From M3007 sp046316495 (lineage in GTDB: Bacteria > Bacteroidota > Bacteroidia > Chitinophagales > Saprospiraceae): 44,842 bases of DNA. Within the stretch, counting starts at the first letter, position 1; the number at the start of each line of letters is the position of its first letter. A program made the translations under genes and the position numbers. This document shows positions 39,209 to 44,842 of the stretch, piece by piece. The stretch lies in contig JBKDAM010000051.1 of the NCBI GenBank assembly GCA_046316495.1, forward strand, positions 1 through 44,842, given 5' to 3'. The notes below the pieces were generated by a model, which saw only the letters and a program-made list of their open reading frames with translations, ran no database searches and was not told where the DNA came from.

Positions 39209-40633
39209 ATGCTCACTGATTTTCTTCCAAAAATCGGATTCCTCGCGCTCGCCCTGACTAGTTCGGCCCTCAGTTGCTCCGACTTGCAACATCCAGTGGA
39301 ACCGTCCGGACCCATCGGAACCCAAGTCTGGATTACGAACCCTGGCAAAACAGCCTTACTCTGGAAAACCAACGCCGAAACTGTCAGCGACCTTAGTGGA
39401 CTACCCATTATTACAGTTGACCCTGCAACGCGGTTCCAATCCGTGACAGGCTTTGGCTACACCCTCACGGGGGGGAGCGCTCAGCTACTGTACCAAATGG
39501 ACCCCGAACCGAGGCGGAAAATGCTTGAGGAATTATTTGGTACTGGCGACCCATCCATTCGGGTGAGCTACCTGCGTATTAGCCTGGGAGCCTCTGATTT
39601 AAGTGAGTCCGTTTTTACCTACAACGACTTACCCAATGGCCAAACCGATGAATCCCTCCAGCAATTCAGTCTTTCCAAGGATACCTTGGCGTTAATTCCC
39701 TTGCTGAAAGAAATACGGGCGATTAATCCTTCGATCCCCATAATGGCCTCTCCTTGGACTGCTCCAGTTTGGATGAAATCCAATCAACAGTCTGTAGGAG
39801 GGTACCTACTGCCACAGTATTACCCCGTATATGCTCAGTATTTTGTGAAATACCTTCAGGCCATGCAAGCAGCTGGTATTCCCGTCCAAGCAGTTACACC
39901 ACAAAACGAGCCGAACCATGGTGGAAACAATCCAAGTATGGTCATGACGGCAACGCAGCAGGCTGATTTTATCAAAAACCACCTTGGACCAGCCTTTCAA
40001 GCAGCTGGACTCCCCGTAAAAATTGTTATTTGGGACCATAACTGTGATCAACCAGAATTCCCACTACAGATTCTTGCGGACCCACAAGCGAAATCCTTCG
40101 TGGAAGGCAGTGCATTTCACTTGTACGCCGGCGACATAAGTGCCCTTTCCCAAGTGCATCAAGCGCATCCTGATAAAAAGGTGTATTTCACCGAACAATG
40201 GACGTCCAGTACCGGTGATTTTGGACAAGATCTTCAGTGGCACGTCAAAAATGTCATGATCGGCTCCATGCGAAATTGGAGCACCGTTGCCCTTGAGTGG
40301 AACCTGGCCAATGATCCCCAGTTCAAACCTCATACGCCGGGTGGTTGCTCTCAATGCAAAGGAGCCCTGACGATTCAAGGAAACGAAGTGGAACGCAATG
40401 TCAGCTATTACATCATTGCACAATTCTCCAAATTCATTCCACCAGGATCTACCCGCATCGCAAGTAACCTGATTACTCAACTACCCAATGTCGCTTTCGA
40501 GACACCTGAGGGAAAAATCGTCTTGGTGGTTCTTAACGAAAGCAGCAAAACAGAAAAGTTTTCTGTACAACTTCCGGATAAAACCATTGGAACCGCTCTC
40601 TCTCCCGGGTCTGTAGGGGCATTTGTTTTTTAG
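39209..40633 (+). CDS. GH30 family glycoside hydrolase lipoprotein (first copy)
   Basis: 474 residues from the ATG at 39209, one base after the SusD stop; an upstream GTG at 39128 would lie inside SusD. The signal MLTDFLPKIGFLALALTSSALSC gives lipidated Cys23. The (beta/alpha)8 GH30 barrel shows GFGYTLTGG near the start, acid/base Glu234 in TPQNEP and nucleophile Glu329 in YFTEQWTS. A beta-sandwich side domain closes the protein (VLNESSKTEKFSVQ). GH30 includes glucosylceramidases, beta-1,6-glucanases and xylanases; in a SusCD locus a beta-glucan target is likely. It is probably at the outer membrane surface or periplasmic face. A terminator follows. Confidence 0.93.
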   Translation: MLTDFLPKIGFLALALTSSALSCSDLQHPVEPSGPIGTQVWITNPGKTALLWKTNAETVSDLSGLPIITVDPATRFQSVTGFGYTLTGGSAQLLYQMDPEPRRKMLEELFGTGDPSIRVSYLRISLGASDLSESVFTYNDLPNGQTDESLQQFSLSKDTLALIPLLKEIRAINPSIPIMASPWTAPVWMKSNQQSVGGYLLPQYYPVYAQYFVKYLQAMQAAGIPVQAVTPQNEPNHGGNNPSMVMTATQQADFIKNHLGPAFQAAGLPVKIVIWDHNCDQPEFPLQILADPQAKSFVEGSAFHLYAGDISALSQVHQAHPDKKVYFTEQWTSSTGDFGQDLQWHVKNVMIGSMRNWSTVALEWNLANDPQFKPHTPGGCSQCKGALTIQGNEVERNVSYYIIAQFSKFIPPGSTRIASNLITQLPNVAFETPEGKIVLVVLNESSKTEKFSVQLPDKTIGTALSPGSVGAFVF

Positions 40634-40678
40634 CCAATACCCACTGCTGATTTTTTTTGACAAACACCTAATGCTCTT

Positions 40679-40725
40679 GAGTCCTGCCTTAGAAAGAAAT
40701 TTTCCTAAGTAGGGCTCTTTTTTTT
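40679..40725 (+). terminator. Terminator between the two GH30 genes
   Basis: GAGTCCT..CTTAG (40679-40692) pairs imperfectly with CTAAGTAGGGCTC (40705-40717): one G-U pair and a small bulge, loop of about 12, then eight T. It ends 15 bases before the ATG of the second GH30 gene. Confidence 0.8.
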
Positions 40726-40740
40726 AAAAAAAATAACAGA

Positions 40741-42186
40741 ATGAATAAGCACGCCATTCTTATCGGGCTCTCCGCCCTCTCTGCCTGCTCGACCGCCCAA
40801 AAGTCCGCCTCGAGCTCGTCTGCACCCAAAAACGTCCAGGTCATCACCACTGCCAAGGATACCGAATTGCGGCTCAGCCCCAGCCAAACCACCTCGTTTG
40901 TAGCCCTACCGCAACCCACCGAAAACCAAATCTGCGTCTTCGTGGATCCAGCTAAGACCTTCCAAACCTTTGAAGGTATCGGAGCAGCCCTTACCGATGC
41001 ATCCGCTGAAACATTTGCCAAAATGCCCATAAAACAGCAGGAAGCTTTTTTACAAGCGCATTATGATCCTAAGCAAGGGATCGGATACACACTTGGGCGG
41101 ACCAATATCAATAGTTGTGATTTTTCAAGCGCCAGTTATACCTACGTTCAAGACAACGATGCCCAACTAAATTCCTTCAATATCGCTCCCGACCTGAGGT
41201 ATAAAATCCCCTTCATCAAAGCAGCCCAAAACGCCGCAGGAGGAAAACTTCAACTCCTCGCCAGTCCCTGGAGCCCACCCGCCTGGATGAAAACCAATCA
41301 AAATATGCTCCAAGGAGGGCATCTCCTCCCTGAATTTTACCCCAGCTGGGCCCGGTATTATACCAAGTTCATCCAGGCCTACGAGCAAGCGGGAATTCCT
41401 ATTTGGGCGATCTCCATCCAAAATGAACCTATGGCCACTCAACGCTGGGAAAGCTGCCTTTACACTGCAGAAGAAGAGCGGGATTTTTTGAAAAACCATC
41501 TTGGCCCCACCCTTCATAAAGCTGGTTTGAAAAACACCAAAATCGTAGTTTGGGACCACAACCGCGATCTAATCTACCAGCGCGCGCAGACCTACTTCAA
41601 GGATCCGGTAGCCAGCCAGTACATTTGGGGAATCGGTTTTCACTGGTATGAAGACTGGAGTGGTGGCAGTCCTATGTTTGACAACCTCCGTCGGGTACAA
41701 GAAGCTTTTCCCGATAAGAAAATACTCTTTACAGAAGGCTGTGCTGAGAGTTTTGATGCTTCCCGTTACCAAGCCTGGGCCTTGGGAGAAGAATATGCCC
41801 GCTCCATGATCCATGATTTCAACAACGGAATGGTTGGCTTCATCGATTGGAATATCCTACTGGATGAAACAGGGGGCCCCAACCATGTCCAAAACTTTTG
41901 TTTCGCGCCTGTCCATTACGACACTCAAACGAAAGAATTGATCTATACCAACGCTTACTACTACATCGGCCATTTTTCAAAATACATCCAACCTGGAGCT
42001 AAAAGGATTATCAGTTCCGCCAGTAGAAGCCAGTTATTGACCACTGCCTTCCTTAACCCGGACGGAACTACAACCGTAATTGTAATGAATCAAAGCAACA
42101 CCCCAACTCCTTATTTCTTGTGGGTAAACGGAAATGCCGCTGAACTGAACATTCCGGCCAATAGCATTCAGACGTTGATTTATTAA
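40741..42186 (+). CDS. GH30 family glycoside hydrolase lipoprotein (second copy)
   Basis: 481 residues. A short lipoprotein signal (MNKHAILIGLSALSAC) gives Cys16, followed by a serine-rich linker. The GH30 barrel has FEGIGAALTDASAE, acid/base Glu229 in IQNEP and nucleophile Glu332 in LFTEGCAES, with a C-terminal beta-sandwich (VIVMNQSNTPTPYFLWV). It is a diverged paralogue of the gene before it: the sequences share SPW-x-P-x-WMK, NHLGP and VWDHN but differ in the substrate-facing GFGYTLTGG/GIGAALTDA segment. Different linkage or chain-length preference is likely. A terminator sits just before its ATG, so expression depends on read-through or a promoter overlapping it. Confidence 0.94.
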   Translation: MNKHAILIGLSALSACSTAQKSASSSSAPKNVQVITTAKDTELRLSPSQTTSFVALPQPTENQICVFVDPAKTFQTFEGIGAALTDASAETFAKMPIKQQEAFLQAHYDPKQGIGYTLGRTNINSCDFSSASYTYVQDNDAQLNSFNIAPDLRYKIPFIKAAQNAAGGKLQLLASPWSPPAWMKTNQNMLQGGHLLPEFYPSWARYYTKFIQAYEQAGIPIWAISIQNEPMATQRWESCLYTAEEERDFLKNHLGPTLHKAGLKNTKIVVWDHNRDLIYQRAQTYFKDPVASQYIWGIGFHWYEDWSGGSPMFDNLRRVQEAFPDKKILFTEGCAESFDASRYQAWALGEEYARSMIHDFNNGMVGFIDWNILLDETGGPNHVQNFCFAPVHYDTQTKELIYTNAYYYIGHFSKYIQPGAKRIISSASRSQLLTTAFLNPDGTTTVIVMNQSNTPTPYFLWVNGNAAELNIPANSIQTLIY

Positions 42187-42257
42187 CTGGGACCGGTCGA
42201 GGCATCTCTGCTTTTTCATAAGTGCAGTTCGAGACTTCTTTTCTCCGAAATCAGCGC

Positions 42258-42287
42258 TTAAAAAGCCACCAGCTTTCCTTAACTTTG
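42258..42287 (+). promoter_or_regulatory. Candidate promoter of the P-type ATPase gene
   Basis: TAACTTTG at 42280-42287 is an exact TAnnTTTG -7 box; a weak TTA at 42258-42260 lies 19 bases upstream. Five bases separate the box from the ATG at 42293, so a leaderless transcript is predicted. Confidence 0.5.
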
Positions 42288-42292
42288 CTTGA

Positions 42293-44815
42293 ATGAATAA
42301 AAGTTGGGATGCCTCCTCCTTCTGGCAATACCAACCGGAAGAGATCATCCGGTTCACAGGCACTTCGGCAACAGAGGGCTTAACACAAGCGATTGCCCGT
42401 AAAAGGGCTCTTCAACTCAAAAAAAGGCACACTGCCCACCTAGAAATATGGACCTATATGCTTCTTTTTTGGAGGCAATTTAACTCTCCCTTGGTCCTTT
42501 TATTGGTATTTGCTGTTTCCCTATCGTTCTATTTTGGAGAATACAAGGATGCAACCATTCTCCTCACCATCTTATTACTGACCAGCTTCGTGGGCTTCGC
42601 ACAGGAGTTTAGAGCTAGTAGAGCAGTAAAAAAACTACAATCATCCCTCCATCTAAAGGCTCGAGTCATCCGATCCTCTGTGGTTCATCTACTCCCCTTT
42701 GACCAGTTGGTTCCTGGTGACCTCCTCGAACTAAAGGCGGGTGATATTTTACCAGCCGACAGTTATTTACTGGAGGAAAAAGACTTGCATGTCAACGAGT
42801 CAGCCCTCACCGGCGAGTCCTTTGCCAGTGAAAAATCAGTCGGAGCCCTACCCCTTTCTACCGCACTAGCTGAACGAAAAAATGTATTGTACGCTGGAAC
42901 CAGCGTCCTAAGTGGCCGTGGGAAAGCAGTGGTAATTCTTCCGCACGACCAATCCATTCTAGGTCAACTCAGTACCCGCCTAAGGCAAGAAGATCCAGAA
43001 TCAGCCTTTCAAAAGGGAGTCAGGACCTTTGGTTATTTATTAATGAAAATGACCTTTGTCCTATCAACCGCCATTCTGATATTTAGCTTGGTAAGCGGGA
43101 AGCCCATGCTTTCCAGTGTCTTATTTGCCATTGCACTGGCTGTTGGGCTTACTCCAGAGCTGCTTCCTGCCATTTTGATCACTAATTTGTCCATTGGGGC
43201 CCTTCGAATGGCAAAAAAGAAGGTATTGGTCAAAAAACTAGCAGCCATCCAAGACTTAGGCGCCATCTCTATCCTTTGTTCAGACAAAACTGGCACCTTG
43301 ACAACCGGAGATGTCATCCTAGCGTCTACCGTTGACTATAAAGGAGCTCCCTCACAGAAGGTAAAACAACTCGCTTGCTGGAATGCCTATTTTGAAAGTG
43401 GTTTTACTAACCCAATCGATGAAACACTTCGAAAAGAGACGAAAGAGTTAGCTATAGGGGTACAGAAACTAGATGAAGTGCCTTATGACTTTAGCCGAAA
43501 GCGACTCAGTGTGCTGATAGAAGATCCCGAAAAACGAGTTCGTATGGTAACCAAAGGCTCTTTTGATGCCCTCTTATCGGTTTGTTCTACCGTCGAACTA
43601 CAGCCAATTCAGCAGAATCTGGATTCACTAAAAGAGCGATATGCCCAATATTGCTCCCAAGGCTATCGAGTGCTTGCTGTTGCAACTAAGTGGCTGGAAA
43701 ACAGCAGGAGTATCCAACAGAGGGAGGAGCGAGATATGAATTTTGAGGGTTTCCTCTTGTTTGAAGATCCACCCAAACCTGCGGTTGCCTCTAATATTCA
43801 GAAACTAAGGGAGCTGGGGGTCCAGCTAAAAATAATAACAGGCGATCATCGGCTAGCCGCACGACACTTAGCAGAACAAGTCGGTACCGTTTCCTCTGCT
43901 TTCCTGACAGGTGCCGAAGTAAATCAACTAGAGGATGCCGCGCTCCAAGCGAAAGTCAACGAAATAGACCTCTTCGTCGAAATAGAACCATTTCAAAAAG
44001 AGCGAATTATCAAAGCACTCAAGAAAAACGAAACAGTCGTTGGGTACCTTGGAGATGGGATAAACGACGCCAGCGCTCTAAAGGCTGCTGATGTTGGAAT
44101 ATCGGTTGAATCCGCCGTGGATATCGCAAAAGAATCAGCTGATATTGTTCTATTGGAAAAAGACCTTCAAGTACTTTGCTCCGGAATCCTAGACGGTCGA
44201 AGAATTCATTCCAACACCCTGAAATACCTATTTATCACCACCAGCGCGAATTTTGGAAACATGTTTAGCCTTGCTGGAATCTCTACCTTTCTGCCTTGGT
44301 TACCCTTACTTCCGAAACAAATTCTTGCCCTCAATTTTTTATCCGACCTACCCGCTCTCACCATATCAACGGATCGGGTAGACCAATCGCAACTACAAAA
44401 GCCCCAGAAATGGGATATCCAGTTGATAAAACGGTTCATGATTATATTCGGGATTCAAAGCTCCCTCTTCGATTTTTTCACCTTCGGCCTACTTCTTTGG
44501 GTCTTTAAAACTGGAGCAGGCCAGTTTCAAACTAGTTGGTTCCTAGAGTCCGTACTCACCGAGATCGGGGTGCTTTTCCTTCTCCGTACCCGTGGTAGCG
44601 TATTTCAAAGTAAACCTTCTAGGGCATTAATGCTGGCAGGCTTGCTTACCTTGTGCCTAGCGCTTGCACTACCCTATTGTTGGTTGGGCAGTCTTGTTGG
44701 ACTCCAACCTTTACCCTTACCTTTGTTGCTTTCTATGATTGGAATTGCTTTTTTGTATGGACTTATTGTCGAAACAACAAAAAAAGGTTTTTTTCTCGCA
44801 TACGAACGACTCTAG
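42293..44815 (+). CDS. MgtA-like P-type ATPase (probable Mg2+ transporter)
   Basis: 840 residues. The P-type core is complete: TGES actuator loop in ESALTGES, phosphorylation site SDKTGTLT with Asp331, KGSF nucleotide-binding motif and GDGINDA hinge. The membrane motif GLTPELLP with nearby KLAAIQDLGA closely follows the MgtA/MgtB group (TPEMLP in known members), so Mg2+ uptake is the best call, although other divalent ions are possible. About ten membrane helices are seen. The N-terminus is short, without metal-binding domains, which argues against a heavy-metal exporter. It is complete in the window, ending 27 bases before the edge. It is not an obvious member of the adjacent PUL. Confidence 0.88.
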   Translation: MNKSWDASSFWQYQPEEIIRFTGTSATEGLTQAIARKRALQLKKRHTAHLEIWTYMLLFWRQFNSPLVLLLVFAVSLSFYFGEYKDATILLTILLLTSFVGFAQEFRASRAVKKLQSSLHLKARVIRSSVVHLLPFDQLVPGDLLELKAGDILPADSYLLEEKDLHVNESALTGESFASEKSVGALPLSTALAERKNVLYAGTSVLSGRGKAVVILPHDQSILGQLSTRLRQEDPESAFQKGVRTFGYLLMKMTFVLSTAILIFSLVSGKPMLSSVLFAIALAVGLTPELLPAILITNLSIGALRMAKKKVLVKKLAAIQDLGAISILCSDKTGTLTTGDVILASTVDYKGAPSQKVKQLACWNAYFESGFTNPIDETLRKETKELAIGVQKLDEVPYDFSRKRLSVLIEDPEKRVRMVTKGSFDALLSVCSTVELQPIQQNLDSLKERYAQYCSQGYRVLAVATKWLENSRSIQQREERDMNFEGFLLFEDPPKPAVASNIQKLRELGVQLKIITGDHRLAARHLAEQVGTVSSAFLTGAEVNQLEDAALQAKVNEIDLFVEIEPFQKERIIKALKKNETVVGYLGDGINDASALKAADVGISVESAVDIAKESADIVLLEKDLQVLCSGILDGRRIHSNTLKYLFITTSANFGNMFSLAGISTFLPWLPLLPKQILALNFLSDLPALTISTDRVDQSQLQKPQKWDIQLIKRFMIIFGIQSSLFDFFTFGLLLWVFKTGAGQFQTSWFLESVLTEIGVLFLLRTRGSVFQSKPSRALMLAGLLTLCLALALPYCWLGSLVGLQPLPLPLLLSMIGIAFLYGLIVETTKKGFFLAYERL

Positions 44816-44842
44816 ATCATAACAGCCTTCACGCGCTTCATC

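Overview
The window reads as chromosomal DNA from a member of the Bacteroidota. The evidence is a SusC/SusD pair, two proteins with type IX secretion C-terminal sorting domains, a propeller/Y_Y_Y/LuxR sensor-regulator, and promoters of the Bacteroidota type (TTTG or TTG, a spacer, then TAnnTTTG). Proteins with stacked SdrD_B-like repeats before a sorting domain, a proteorhodopsin and a two-gene formate dehydrogenase suggest an aerobic, possibly aquatic, Saprospiria-like lineage, but that placement is a guess. I saw no insertion sequence, prophage, CRISPR array or replication origin.

Layout. (1) 1-7496, minus strand: an accessory-looking run with the start of a secreted protein, two related Crp/Fnr regulators, an alpha/beta hydrolase, an S41 peptidase, an NmrA-like protein, a short-chain dehydrogenase, a small membrane protein and a secreted beta-lactamase-like serine hydrolase. 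(2) 7858-15362, minus strand: MFS transporter, secreted esterase-like protein, Tat-type Dabb protein, recF, tRNA-Gly(GCC), ppk1 and a 49-residue DUF2256 gene. (3) 15412-21949, plus strand: double zinc-ribbon protein, tRNA-His, a Tat-exported Gfo/Idh/MocA oxidoreductase coupled to a PPP-type phosphatase, a cation/Ca2+ antiporter gene broken by one in-frame TAA, a DTE-type proteorhodopsin gene flanked by terminators, and a HAD phosphatase. (4) 21999-26436, minus strand: NAD-dependent formate dehydrogenase (fused NuoE/NuoF-like subunit, then catalytic subunit). (5) 26715-29561: a large T9SS-exported repeat protein. (6) 29778-42186: a polysaccharide utilization locus. A divergent membrane sensor-regulator (minus) faces a PKD lipoprotein, SusC, SusD and two GH30 lipoproteins (plus). 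(7) 42293-44815: an MgtA-like P-type ATPase.

How the parts fit. The PUL is a coherent unit: a periplasmic sensor with a cytoplasmic HTH, a surface glycan-binding candidate, a TonB-dependent importer with its SusD lid, and two beta-glycosidases. A beta-glucan with 1,6 linkages is a reasonable but unproven substrate. The rhodopsin (light-driven proton export) and formate dehydrogenase (NADH from formate) would both supplement energy in a heterotroph.

I did not find a clearly new multi-gene system. The items most worth a second look are the nonsense-interrupted antiporter, the insulated rhodopsin, terminators lying directly before the recF and second GH30 start codons, -7 promoter boxes that abut start codons (possible leaderless mRNAs), and the internally duplicated PKD lipoprotein.
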